Source of the DNA: Plantago ovata
Lineage: Eukaryota; Streptophyta; Magnoliopsida; Lamiales; Plantaginaceae
Assembly: GCA_028274465.1 (NCBI GenBank)
Contig: CM051455.1
Span: 68,035,677 to 68,099,676, forward strand
Direction of reading: 5' to 3'
DNA length: 64,000 bases
Below the pieces are notes generated by a model. That model saw nothing but the letters and a program-made list of their open reading frames with translations. It searched no databases and was not told the origin of the DNA. The stretch's first letter is position 1, and each line of letters begins with the position of its first letter. Below, one piece after another: positions 51,301 through 61,361 of the stretch. The position numbers were made by a program, and so were the translations under genes.

Positions 51301-51703
51301 CTCGCTAGTTTATGGGTCCGAGGCGGTCATACCAGCAGAAGTGGCGGTGGAAACCCTCAGAATCCAAGGGTACCAACCCGAGGACAATCATACAGAGAGA
51401 CTATTCGACCTCGAGACAATCAGTGAATCGAGGACCAACGCCTTGGCCAATATCCTCAGATATCAAGCACTCATCGCGAAGACCTACAACAAAGGAGTAA
51501 GAGAAAGAGACTTCCAAGTAGGAGACCTAGTACTCCGAAGAGCAGACATCTTGGGCAAAGTTGGGAAGATGCAACCCAATTGGGAAGGCCCCTACAAGAT
51601 AATTGAAGCGAGGTCCAACGGAAGTTATCGGCTTCAAGACATGGAGGGAAGGGTATCGAAAAATCCTTGGAATACTTCTAACCTCCAGAAATTCTACGCT
51701 TGA
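45311..51703 (+). CDS. Gypsy gag-pol polyprotein
   Basis: One frame of 2130 codons starts about 90 bp after the 5' LTR (MPPRRSNRLANAPP). The first ~340 residues are a Pro/Gln/Asn-rich, low-complexity N-terminus. A capsid-type gag domain follows at about 345-520 (GEAMKWWSRLP). A zinc-knuckle-like CKFHKGKGHTSDEC lies near 615, an aspartic protease near 776 (LVDTGCSANLIF) and reverse transcriptase at about 1060-1250 with YVDDMLVKS near 1218. A first RNase H spans about 1320-1450, a second RNase H begins near 1563 (LHVDGSSSGKNGGIGIYF), and an integrase runs from about 1790 to the end (CEECQLH, GIDIVGPFP, LISDNGAQF). Gag and pol in one frame plus the extra RNase H fit the Tat lineage. The frame is uninterrupted. 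Confidence 0.93.
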   Translation: MPPRRSNRLANAPPANPPRPRGRPSNNGRGGGTEGVPREPRNNNVARNRDYTEGAFTNVTHSQNETSGENNPQGVPVGNAYGALRIANNAESRGQHHPVAINQPPVAVNPPQPAALTFTLPDGRVVRPSDFGMGEAQYGLFLLTLQGYVGGNEAIRVNTEIQAPVEPQAPVQEQPRATLVAPRQSQGRAPVAQDEAHSRANTRPIQSRLGPSRIQSRLGPQGAPDDLRDLIDRRIRASLQNVAQQENRAQVVATPPALPNQVTPNQVTPQNQQEAVEENQALRTVAEVTPLVDPITGRRLTLEELNARKSALDAQIETLRGIVQEREQDQDPSPLCDEIRNHQAKIERGFPTFESYDGTSCPKDYLVRFGTKMDAYGHDSRTKALLFAANLSGEAMKWWSRLPHRSIKSYRDLCKEFSKRFEKVMNAKRRVRYLAEIVQRNNEDLRDFINRFHEAALQVEDHSINERKEYLYGNTTNIRFQDVLSASCIENEAQLAKVCKDFLEAEEFRRTVTVRTNLPKEKGKEKEKEKEYPPRPQNPGKQRKEQKFGLIKEGNSRNDFRDRRSPPRRSPPRRYSNYTDLNRPRSDILNYIVSRKLDVSWPPPIKENQRNKSSEKFCKFHKGKGHTSDECVELKNEIERMIRGGQLVNYIRKEEPLALLPPPPQTGSEHPYQGNPQDDDIHNYNNYENRPVNGSIRTLTIAGGPAGGDTRNQREITADNLRVRDVKYAQAARPGTNIISFDDSEIPLKHAGGGNIYDPCVPLVVSLDVQSYKLGRILVDTGCSANLIFTGTLKRMHMNPREGLREVRSALVGFGGQPVMPLGMINLTVSMGSAPRRVTQQVPFVVVDMPFDYFAVLGRPALSQFRAVVSTVHNKLKFPTPLGIGQEVGDIREAWECYTLSAKFTSRVAIGEPNPGQSSEETPLVHNAPYRFYTVRRVKKKSKKPSPSLRRRKATMKKDEDTLVGAVKELEEYQVIPPVPPSSKKKKFFEENKIEAREALEEIQIVEGSADKVTKIGTEMATEVRIKLIQCLKDNNDVFAWSTEDLKGIDPRVAVHRLNVDPSITHIREKRRDFSAEDNAIIEAEVQRLLKAGHIKEVRYSDWVCNVVLVEKGPGKWRMCNNFTRLNKFCPKDPYPLPRIDQLVDSTAGCALLSFMDAYQGFYQVKMAKDDVPKTAFFANGNVYCFNVMPFGLKNAGATYQRLVNKMFKDELGKTMEVYVDDMLVKSKTEEQHVGYLAKCFSILRKYGMKLNPTKCTFGVKGGKFLGYMVTERGIEANPEKIKAILDLPQPQSINEVQQLVGKSIALSRFISRSAEKNLPFFKVLRKSSHFEWTKECEEAFEKLKEYLLAPPLLSKPVDGEVLYLYLAATGEAISSVLVRIQGNDHLPIYYLSKVLAGAETRYMDIERLSFALVYTARRLKPYFGAHKVVVLTKQPLKQVLGKPENSGRMARWAIELSEYDIDYQAPVAKKAQVIADFLVEYPSKGTSEENSSATKSTMMMVEEQPHQNNPMQALEDALKELKAMSQTKRKRHEVFLTEKADEPKGAETVSPKPKELVDHGDVWILHVDGSSSGKNGGIGIYFKSPGGAELEYAVTLSFPVSNNEAEYEAILIALRMAKSLEVKKLHLFTDSQLAEKQISGKFRTKKDSLAEYKSAITEEIQKFESCEIEKFSRDLNQRADALSKYASASGGVDTRNVILMRINASSLWSSKPNVLAIDDQPNWMQEITTYLKNGSLPRDKAEARRVKGKAPRYIMQGDYLYKRSFEGVYLRCVAEHEIQKLLGEMHRGSCGDHAGGRTLAQKVIRQGYYWPTIREDAAQFVRKCEECQLHSNLINVPAKPLMPIAITCPFDIWGIDIVGPFPRGTGQKKFIIVAVEYFSKWAEVEAVSTITEQRVMNFVWRNIVCRFGLPRVLISDNGAQFCGQRFNEWCKEMKIERRYTSVGHPQSNGQTEAVNKILVNNLQKRFATNRDWVDELDGVVWAYRTTSKTATRETPFSLVYGSEAVIPAEVAVETLRIQGYQPEDNHTERLFDLETISESRTNALANILRYQALIAKTYNKGVRERDFQVGDLVLRRADILGKVGKMQPNWEGPYKIIEARSNGSYRLQDMEGRVSKNPWNTSNLQKFYA

Positions 51704-53242
51704 AGTTGTCAAGAGAAAAAGCTTTTTGGAAACTTACTGATCGAGGAGGATTCCTCACTGATCCAAGTGAGAAGCACCCCTTGCTCTCATTAAAAAGTTG
51801 TTGTAAGCAAGCTGGCCGAAGAGCCCCCATTGTAATTGCATTTCCGACAAATCAATACAATGTCTCTTTCAACAAGAAAATATGCAAGTATAGAGCTACT
51901 ATACTCAAAAAATAAGACTACTCGAGCGAGAAAGCTTACTTTAAGAAAAGCTATTCGATTTTAATGATTAAGGGGAACCCTCCCCGCGCTCTAAACTCTA
52001 TAAGAGGATCGATCAGGAAACCACTCAAAGAAGAAAAAAGCGAGTAGATGGAAGTGATCGAGGAGAGAGACTTCCAATCTCTCTAACTCGACACTTAGAA
52101 ATTTTTCTTGGTTTAAACACTTCGAATTTTTTCTCAAATCACCCAGATGATCGAGAAGCGTCAGTAGCTCGAGGAACTCGCAGTGAAGAACATTGATTCT
52201 CGATTCTGTCCTATACTTGTTCAATTACTTTATCCAAGTTATACGTCATAACACAAATTGGATTGCGAAAAGTGTGGAATGACCGAGTGTTGACCTATTT
52301 ATAGAAGGGTATCCCGGGGATACGAAACGACGCATGTCCTCGCGCCATCCGGACCGACCACGTGTTCCAGATCGACGGTCCAGATTTCAGCCGCCTGGCG
52401 AATTACCATTTTTGCCCTCCACGCTCCCGCGCCGGCCCGAAGACGCTCCCAAATCCGGGACGAATTACCTAACCACGGCAATAAATCCGCGGCGCGACCA
52501 CATTCCTCCTCGGGACAAGCGGAGACAAATCGACGACCATGATCTGTCCTCCTCGGATCAACATCGCGAAAAATCTCAGAACCACGGAAATTCGACGGCC
52601 ACGTGTCAGGGGACCGAGGAGCCGCCCATGCAGCTTGCCTCCTCGAGATTCCTTTTACACAAGTATCTCTCCGCGAGATTCTTTGCTAGCAAAAAAGCGG
52701 CAGGAAGTCATTCCATTCCTTTTACACAAGTATCTCGCCAAGAGATACTTTGCTAGCAAAAACATGAATACATCTCTCCTCGAGATTCCTTTTACACAAG
52801 TATCTCTCCGCGAGATTCTTTGCTAGCAAAAAAGCGGCAGGAAGTCATTCCATTCCTTTTACACAAGTATCTCGCCAAGAGATACTTTGCTAGCAAAAAC
52901 ATGAATACATCTCTCCTCGAGATTCCTTTTACACAAGTATCTCTCCGCGAGATACTTCGCAAGCAAAAAAGCGGCAAGAAGTCATTCCATTCCACTAAGG
53001 AATACTTACCCGGATCCGATCTTTTCCCAGCAAAAATACCTCTTTTCATAAGGTCCGAGCAACGTCTGCTCGCACCCTATAAACAGGGGGGGGGAGGGAG
53101 AGATAGGAGGAGGGAAAGGTACCAAGGTGCGAATACGGAAATCTTTTTTCGCCCACTACTAGTCGAGGCTCTGCTCAACCTCTACTTCAACATAGTTCCT
53201 CAACTATCTTCTACAAAGATACTTGAAAACTAGGGGGACATA
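51704..53242 (+). other. 3' non-coding region of the gypsy element with 137-bp repeats
   Basis: A 1.5 kb spacer lies between pol and the 3' LTR, as is usual for Tat-type elements. At 52640-52965 a 137-bp unit (cctcgagattccttttacac, ctctccgcgagattctttgc, gcggcaggaagtcattccat) is present in about 2.3 copies. A G-run lies near 53088. Open frames across the repeats are chance. Confidence 0.85.
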
Positions 53243-53996
53243 TGTTAGGGTTGAAATATGTCCAGTCCGCATGTACGAACTGGAGCGGTCTAAGAGCGCG
53301 ACAAAGCATCATAGGCCGTCCCTCAAGGGGCACAACCACACCCAAGTATGTCACTAAGGTGTGGATCGACCAACATGGGGTCCGACCATCACTGGGAGGA
53401 CAACCCTCAAAATAAGCTCCTCTCAAGAACAAACCTGCCAGTGGGCTCGAGGAGCATCCCTCTCTGGCTCGAGGAGGCCTTACGTCAAGGTAACGCTCCT
53501 TGACAGAAACTGAGCAGGACACTACTCGCATCACCCACGCACAAGGAAGGCACGAGGAACACAGAGCGACCAGCCATGGTTACTCTCCTGGGCCAAGGCC
53601 CACGGACCTCCTTAATGGGCCTGGGCCGAGGAAGGCCTCAATCCTGGCCGTACACGTGGCGTGATCCTACATGACCTGAAGATGAAGGGTCTCAAGTATA
53701 AAAGGCCCTCATTTACTCTCCAACAGTAAGCATTAACTACCTCACCCGAGCACCACTCTCACTACTCTTACTAGGGAAGCCTCACAACTCCCTACTCGTA
53801 AAGTCGCCTCTCCGGTCTGATACCTTACAGACCGGGCAAGAGACACTAACCCCCCCTCTAGTCTATTTCAGGTGCGAGGAAGCTACAAGAAGGCTCATTT
53901 CCTACCTTAGAGGGACACTACAAGAAGAAGAACTAGAAAGACTTAGAATAGCGACTCATTGCGAATTTAGAAAGAAGCACGAATTACCCTTCAACA
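53243..53996 (+). repeat. 3' LTR of the gypsy element
   Basis: 754 bp, nearly identical to the 5' LTR and ending at the cttgg target duplication. Confidence 0.93.
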
Positions 53997-54329
53997 CTTG
54001 GAAACAAATATATTCTCAAATTCTATCAAGTATAGGAACAATTTTTGCATGAAACTATTGCTGTGCCTGGTGCTACTAATCTCACAGGAAAAAAAAAACA
54101 ACCTTGAAATGGGTAGTCGGTCTACGCGTTTCTTGGACCTCAATCGTTTCATCACTTTCTCAAAACATGGGGCTAGATAATACACTGCTACATGCCCAAA
54201 CAAAAAACCTGGGGTTATATTATATACAACCAAAAAAGCAGAAAACTACAAGTGAAAACAAAAAAAGAAAAAAAAAAAAAGAAAGAAAATGAGAAGGTAC
54301 CTAGTATGTACATGTCAGATGTGAGGTCC

Positions 54330-57300
54330 TCAAAGTGATTCAAAAAGATCCAAGACAGATTTTCTGTCGGGCATGCTCGGTATAGCTCCCTTTACTTGGA
54401 CACAGAGGGAAGCAGCTGCAGCTGAAATTCAAAACAAGTTTCACAAGCTAAGGGCTTCATTACTTCAACAGGGAAGAAAAGAGTTAGTTCCGTTTGTTAC
54501 GCTACCTGCAAATCTCAAGCATTCTTTTTCGGATTTTCCCTCCACAAGAGCCACAGCGAAGGCAGCAGTGAATGTATCACCAGCTCCTGTTGTGTCTATC
54601 ACTTTTGGAGCTGGTATGATTGCTTGTCTGATTGGTTCCTCTCCTTCCGTGAAGAGAGCAGATCCTTTGGCTCCAAGTTTCAGGAGTACTTGCTTGACAC
54701 CCTGAATCAGAAGGGCATCTTTTGTTCAGACAGTGACAACAACACTCGCTAGCATGTATCACTTTAGAAACGGGGCTGGTCCAGGAGTAGCATTCGAGTA
54801 TGCTAAATTTGAGTTATTACTTTCACAAATTTCCGCAAAAAGGCACATACTTCCTATGTTTCTATATTGCAGCCAAAGACCATAAGGAAACAATCAGGTA
54901 AAATATTTAAACTCGTACAAAATACAATAATTCCTCTCATCTATCACAGTTCAGTTCAAATATTAAAGACAAACTCAAAACTTGGCCAAAACATAAAATA
55001 CAATAGATTGGAGGACTATTATGCCGACACTGGCTGGCTTCTGTATTTCCCTCCACACAGCAGCCTCACAGCCCATCTACAAATAACTGCTTGCTAGGCC
55101 ATCATCTCACTGGTCTACTCTCTTTTGCTACCTTTACTCCCTGACATTACATCAATTCAGCCAGATCCCCTTCCAACCCTTCTAGCCCTATTCCAAATTC
55201 TACTCATCATCTGCCTAAGGTTCCTTTTATCTACGCCAAGAATACCTTGCTAAACCCTTCAAAAGACCTGTATAACTGTCTCTATGAAATCTATGCAAAG
55301 ATATTCAGAATCTGCCAAAGAACAAATTGGATCCCCAAATTCATTCTTTGATGGTGCAACTTTGTAGAATAAGAAATCCCAGTGGTAAGCTTTTCTGGTG
55401 AAGAGGTAGCCTTGTCAGCAGTGTACGGTCTCATAGGGGTTTCACATGATGCACCCTCCATAGCAGATATTGCCCAGCATTTTTCAAGTTCAAACTGAAA
55501 GGTAAATTCTATATAAGCTTATTGGATTTAGGACATTCAGTAATCATCAAATGAACTCCCAATTTGCCTAGATGATGAGCTTTTGAGTCAGTGTGTCACC
55601 ATTTTAGCCAAGAAAGTTGGAAAATCTCATGGAAACAGTGGAAACTTCATCACTTTACTGTGCTGGGCAGGTTGGTCGTGGCCATAGGTCATTGCCAAGG
55701 GACTCAGTAGAGTTTTGGCCTACATCGTATATGGATCAAAGTGTTCACTGGAGTCCATGGCCTGAGATTTGATGAGAAAGTTTCATTGTTTGAAAAAGTG
55801 TAATAGATGAGTAGCTTGCTAGGAGTCTATGCTCTTGTCCCTGAGATTTTTGTCCTATAGTTGCTGTGAATATACGGAGCTTTCATTTGTGTGCCATTGG
55901 TTAGCTAGAAATTTGTAGCTTGAAGATTGGGGTATACCCCTCTTACACGTGTACATACGTTTTGGGCTAAATGGATTTAATCTTTCAAAAAAAAAAAAAA
56001 AAAAGAACTCCCAATTTCTACACAAAAGTTGAATCCCCCGTAGTTCCAGTTTGGACAAGTCTACTTCTGTAGTTTTATTGAGAAACTCTTTTCATATTAG
56101 TCAACTACATTGATTAGCCTCATTGAGTGGATAATACTACTGTTGATCTCTCAAGGCTAAAGAGAGCTAGACTCTGCATGGAAGATGGAACAGGACATAT
56201 CCAAAAAAGGGAATGTGTGAAGGGTGTTTCTCGCCTCCCACTCCCCATTTTCACCGAATCTTCTTTTGGATTGTAATACAATACTTGAAGGGTGCTTCCC
56301 CACTTTCCTTTTCATCGGTTTGACACCTCCAGAGTCCCATATTGGCCTTTTTACATCCTGAAATGATATATTGATTGGAGATGATAGAGATGACCTAGAA
56401 GTTATCCAAAGCTCACTTTATTTATAGTAGGATCTCTATGACCTGGATAAATATTCTAAGGATGCATCTAATGAGGCTCAACAAGAAGATCCATCTTGTA
56501 TTATCTCTCTCTCTCCTTTTTTGGTCATAACGAGATGCTTCTGTTCCGCTGGGAGAAAAGAGGTGTTATGTTTTTATTTTAGAGAAACTTGCAGAAGATG
56601 TTATGCTGCCTCAGCCAAAAGAAGCGCAGCATATTCCACCTAGCTAGACTGCCTCAGCTACTCGATTTTGTATGTAATACTCCCCCCCCCCCCCCACACA
56701 CACACACACACCAGCCCTTCTCTCCTTTGTTGGATTCCATTTTAGGCATCTGCTTATTTGGTTATGTTACACCCCATAAAGCTTTTCCCTTTTATTTCAA
56801 TTCAATACATTCTGAGTTCAAGGCTTCTAATTATTTTCTTTAAAAAAAAAAAAAAAGATACTATTAAAAAGTGAAAAAAAATTATGCACATAAACCAACT
56901 TCTGCTGATATTCTCATATTTTTACTATAGTCACTTTCATTCTACTCATAGAGACTTGGGGAATAAATTCAACATGAAAGGAAGGTATTGATTTTAAAAG
57001 AACAGAGAGGAGAGTTAAGCCTGAATAATATAGACATAACATAGATTTTTGATATTAAAACTATAAGCCCAAGCAACTGCTGCAACAATTTATTAGCAAA
57101 AGAACAGAACCTTATATTATGGCATTAATTTGTCCATGTTGTTAAAAAGACCGAGAGAAGTACCTACCATTTTGTGGCATTTATGCACAGCTTGGCTAAT
57201 CTGTTCAAAACTCTCTGTTGGAATATCTGTTAAACGAGAAAGCTCAGTTTCATTTGGGCTCAAAATATCGACGTACTTTAGGAGTTCTGCAGGAATAGGT

Positions 57301-60036
57301 GCATCGATTCCCCCAGCATCTAAAATGACTCGGACTTGTGCGCTGTTGGCAGCCTGAAATGTAAATGAAATAAGAAACACTAATAAAAGGTAGGGTACAG
57401 GTAACGAATTTAATATCACCCAAAAATGTGAGCTAGAAAAACTCCTGCAGGTTAATTCAACTGAACATAAAACACACAGACGGAATAACATAACCGCAAG
57501 CAAAGAAATATTAACAGCTTGAATCACACATTCAGAATGACTCCTAAAAGGCATCATCAAGCTGTTTAAAGCAGATAACATCTTTTTTGCCAATGGGTAT
57601 TGGTGAAGTGATTTAATTTCAGAAAGTTCCTTTCATATTATTTCACTCTTTTTCAGCTGTATCTTTCTAATGTAAGAAAGGCACAATCACACACTTGAAT
57701 CATCGAGATCTCTTTGATAGTTTCTAAGAAAGGAATTCAGGAACTAACAAGATGGCCCAAAGGAAAGTATAGGAGACCTCCATGAAAATCCAACAGAATG
57801 AAACTTGAGTTTGATTATTTGACAAAATTAGGTCATCGGATAGATGCTTGCAAGTTGCAACATCTAATTGAATTACTTAACGTATTACAGCCCTCGGTCA
57901 ATATTATAAGACACTATAAAAAGAGAGAATAATATGTACTCCCTGAGATCCCTAATACTCCAATTAAATGGAGGTTTAGACTTTAAAAACATTTGCAAAG
58001 TAAATGAAATTCTGCATAATTTATCGGATCTACTATCAATTTTACCCCTTAACGTGACAGGCCACAAATTTACTTATCTTGCATTTACTAACATAAACAC
58101 ACTCAGTTTCCTTATTCTTTAAGGAAGAATGATAATGCAAGTCTAAGCCAATTTTCTTTTTTCTTTCTCGCATCTGCATGAATAAGGGTAATTTCAGTAA
58201 CACATTTTTTTCTTAAATTAGTTGGATAGCTAAAACTCCATTTAATTTAAATATGAGGGGGGGGGGGGGGGGTATCAAGCTCTGATCACATGCACTTCGA
58301 AGATATATCAGAATAGTGTGAGTTCATTAAGCTTTTGTGCTAATTGTCAGTAGATGCATGTGACAATGCACGTCTTAAAACTTAGATACAGCATCTCAAT
58401 GTTTTCAGCTGAACTCAAGTACAGAGTCACATTTTCAATTCACAAATAATCAACATTTACCTATGTTTCAACTACTTTGTAGATCAAATGCACAATTCAG
58501 AGCACTCGCCAATGAATCAAAACATAACACGTGAAACCAACAATGAATTATCAGACATCCAACCTCATGGGTAAGGCCGTTGCTAATGATTGCTAAATAC
58601 GTACTATAAATTAGCAAATGAGGCTGATTTCTCAATCTTAGTAGCCTGATAAGTGAAAGCAAGAAGCAGGATAATGAACAGGCATCCAATATCAGTGAAT
58701 TTTTAATCTTTATCAAATCAGCTATCTATCACAAATAATCCCATTTTTCCATGACAGTGCTGTAAGGCAAAAACCTGTTGGTCTAACGGTTAGACAAGCC
58801 ATAAATATTAGGTGCATTCTCATAATTTGCACCCGTCTGACACAAGTTGTTCCAGTATTGGCAACAAAAATGTATTATCAGAAACTCCATTCAATAGCGT
58901 TGCTGATCAAATAGTAAACAAAGCTCATTTCTCAATCTTATTAACCTGAACATAAGAAGGATATTTAACAAGCAACCAATATCAGTCAAGTTTGAATCTT
59001 TATAGGCAAAAACTTTTGTTAGACGGTCTGACGGTTATATAACGCCTTAAATATAAGAATAACAACACACTACTCACCCATGTTTTAGGCATATCTCCCT
59101 ATTTTGCACACACACCCTAAATATAATGGATAACGACTTCATGATCCACCCAAGCTTTAGCGTATTCCCCTAATTTGCTCACACACCTTATTATGAATAA
59201 CCACATCATTATTCACCAATCACCACCCACCCAAGCCTTAGGCACATTCCTCTAGTTCGTAGTCATCTAACAATTAGGCCACCGAAACAAGTTCTTCACA
59301 GACAATCCCATCTCCAACACAGTATAAGTAGATAAAGATCAATAAGCATTCACTTAACATACTTATATATCTATATCTGGTAAAAACAACAAGCACTGAG
59401 AGTTAAGCAAAATGTAGTAAGTACCTTGGCAACAAAAATGTTAACTTCATCAGGAATCTCCCTCTGCAGCAACACGATCCCGGCCCCGGTAACCGCCTGG
59501 AGATCGTCCTCCCCCAACGTGTGGGGCCAACACTCCATATTGGCTCCACCAACAATAATAATGGAGTTTTGGCCATCCTCCTGAAGCATAACCACAGCAT
59601 GTCCAGTAGGAACAAGTCCTCCACCCACAGTCCTCAAGCGATCAACAAACACACCACCAGACTCTAAGGCCTCAGCTATCATCTTGCCATTAGAATCCTG
59701 GCCCACTTGGCCCAAGAAGTAAGTGGGGTGGTTCAATTTCCCAGAGCAAACAGCCTGATTAGCCCCCTTACCACCGGCGAGAGTCTGGCCGGTCTTGGCG
59801 GAGATGGTTTCTCCCTCCTTGGGGAGACGGTTGATCTCGACGTAGATGTCGGCATTGGCTGATCCGACAACGACTAGTGGTGGTAAAGGCTGGTGTTTTG
59901 AGGCAAGACAAGAAATTGAAATTGAAAAAGGCGGCTGCTTCTTGTTTTTCTTGGTGGTAAGTGGGAAGATAGTTTTAGTGATGGTGAAGTGAGAGGAGGG
60001 TTTTGGTGGTGAAGAGAGTGTTGATAAAGCCCCCAT
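54330..60036 (-). CDS. RBSK: Ribokinase, plastid-targeted
   Basis: Four minus-strand exons join in frame: 60036-59425, 57353-57168, 54701-54506 and 54421-54330, giving 361 aa. It phosphorylates D-ribose to ribose-5-phosphate using ATP, recovering ribose from nucleoside breakdown. Residues 1 to about 50 are Ser/Thr/Lys-rich and look like a chloroplast transit peptide. PfkB-family features follow: VVVGSANADIYVEI (about 55-68), the substrate-binding GGKGANQA (88-95), LSPNETEL in exon 2, and the anion-hole/active-site motif DTTGAGDTF (302-310) with catalytic Asp308. Ala/Pro-rich IPAP (295-298) precedes it. Introns of 2.1 and 2.5 kb are long but contain no coding elements. No defect is seen. Confidence 0.93.
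54507..57167. other. RBSK intron 2 and flanking exon: low-complexity tracts
   Basis: Within intron 2 (54702-57167) there are A-runs near 55986-56004 and 56842-56855, each following a mobile-element-like 3' sequence, and a C-run merging into (ca)n near 56685-56711. These may be tails of old SINE or LINE copies; no family was recognised. Confidence 0.4.
58590..59080. repeat. Degenerate direct duplication in RBSK intron 1
   Basis: Two ~200-bp blocks share 'ctgatttctcaatctta', 'ccaatatcagt', 'tgaatctttat', 'ggcaaaaac' and 'gacggtt' in the same order; they start near 58610 and 58915. A G-run (58256-58272) lies just upstream. Confidence 0.6.
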
Positions 60037-60139
60037 TGATTCTGTCTCAGGTTTGTTTCTTCTTCTGGTTTAGTTGATTGAATGAATGGAATGATTGATG
60101 ATCAGAGTATCAGATCCACCTCTCTTCTGTTCTACCGGA

Positions 60140-60520
60140 CACGGCAAAACCAATCCGAATCCGAATCCCGACCGGACCCAATCCGAAATCCAAAGTTTCA
60201 CTTTCACCCGATTTTTGTTGGTCATACATTCGAATTTTGTCCTGAAATCCGATCCGAATTTATCCGATCCAAAATTACCTGAATAAATTTTATCCGAATA
60301 AATTCGATTCGAAAGAAATCTATCCGATTGAATTTAACTCGATACAAAATATACTTGATTAAATTTGATCTGAAATCCTCCGATCTGAATTAAATTTGAC
60401 CCAAACACAACAGATCCGAAATGACTCAATTTAAAGAAAGTGCCTTATTTCATCCAATCCGAACCAAACATGATCCGAATTCATCCAATCCGAATAAACA
60501 GAGCACCCGAATTTATCCGT
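60140..60520. repeat. ATCCGAAT-type short repeat cluster upstream of RBSK
   Basis: Roughly 20 variants of (a)atccgaat(tt), gatccgaa and gattcgaa lie in about 380 bp, starting near 100 bp before the RBSK start codon. The unit is not strictly tandem. It could be a degraded simple repeat or a MITE interior. Confidence 0.75.
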
Positions 60521-60608
60521 TATGAGATAAATGTGATTATATGAGTTTTAGTTATTCAATATTCTTGAGACAAATTAGTAAACCTTGCTACAATTTTTCT
60601 TGTTAGTT

Positions 60609-60863
60609 AGGCTCTGTTCTCGTATGAAATCTCATTATTTTCAGTTCAGTTCTGTACAGTTCAATTCAATTCTGTCCAGTTTCATTTAGTTCAGTTATGT
60701 TCTGTTCAGTTCTTTTCAGACTTACTTAGTTATATTTTATACTACAAATAAATTTATTTCAGTTATGTTCAATTCAGTTCTGCTTCATTCAGTTCTGTTT
60801 AGTTCAGTTCAATAATGTTCAATTCAGTTCTGTTCTGTTATGTTCAGACGAAAAGAATAGTTT
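60609..60863. mobile_element. TTCAG-rich MITE copy 2
   Basis: It has the same ends as copy 1 (ggctctgttctcgtatgaaatc and ttcagacgaaaagaatag) and a longer interior of ttcag/ttctg/ttaag pentamers around acttagttatattttatactac. Confidence 0.65.
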
Positions 60864-61361
60864 ATTATTATCATGAATTCATTGTAATAGACAAAACCTA
60901 CTTATTATGTTTGATGGTTGACTAGTTAAAATTATCCATATAGATGGTGGAAAAAAACGATATGGGTTTGGAGTCGTAGAATGTAAGATTAATTGTGGTT
61001 GAGTTAGTGAATGACAAGCTCTTGCAGAATGCAGTGTCTCTCTACGTTATTTTCATCCAATTTTGACTTGCATCTTCCTATATTTGTTTCCATTTGTTGA
61101 ATGAGAAAATGATGACATTTTTTGTTGCTTTATGGCCATGCAGGTAATGTTCATCTGCAATCACTACCCCTTTGTTAAACACTTGAAGAAAGACATAGTA
61201 AGACTTCCAACTCCAACTGTAAGATAGTTTCGTGAAAGTCAACACTTAAATAATTGGCCCCAACTTTTCTAATCTACATGTTCGGAGGCCAAAACCAATA
61301 AATACAACCCCCTCATCCTAACCCGCAGAAATTAATCACGAAAACATGCAAATTTTTTTAC
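60864..61361. other. Non-coding stretch
   Basis: AT-rich sequence without a supported gene. Confidence 0.5.

Larger units (their letters stand above)
44468..53996 (+). mobile_element. Ty3/gypsy LTR retrotransposon, Tat-like, looks whole
   Basis: LTRs at 44468-45223 and 53243-53996 begin TGTTAGGG and end TTCAACA. A perfect 5-bp duplication, cttgg, flanks them (44463-44467 and 53997-54001). The primer site tggcgccgtctgtggg follows the 5' LTR and a purine tract (agggggaca) precedes the 3' LTR. One long open frame encodes gag-pol. Two RNase H modules and no chromodomain point to the Tat lineage. The LTRs differ by only a handful of positions, so insertion was recent. No break is evident. Confidence 0.95.
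44419..54180 (+). pseudogene. Small secreted-peptide-like host ORF split by the gypsy element
   Basis: Before the element (44419-44467) the frame reads MKMRPDHFLYFILLIL. After the element and one copy of its cttgg duplication (from 54002) the same frame stays open for about 59 more codons to TAA at 54180, passing through CMKLLLCLVLLIS and ending NRFITFSKHGAR. Uninterrupted it would be 75 residues with a hydrophobic N-terminus, the size of plant signalling-peptide precursors. I recognise no CLE, IDA, RGF, CEP or PSK motif. The open frame across the insertion point may be chance; an uninterrupted allele or transcript would decide it. Confidence 0.35.

Noticed and set aside
52334-53233. Overlapping plus- and minus-strand frames of 85-140 codons
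   Set aside because: They run across the 137-bp repeats of the gypsy 3' region and change with repeat phase.
58770-58800. Possible tRNA-like segment (ggtctaacggttagac)
   Set aside because: It is a short hairpin without anticodon or T-arm pattern and is part of the intron duplication.
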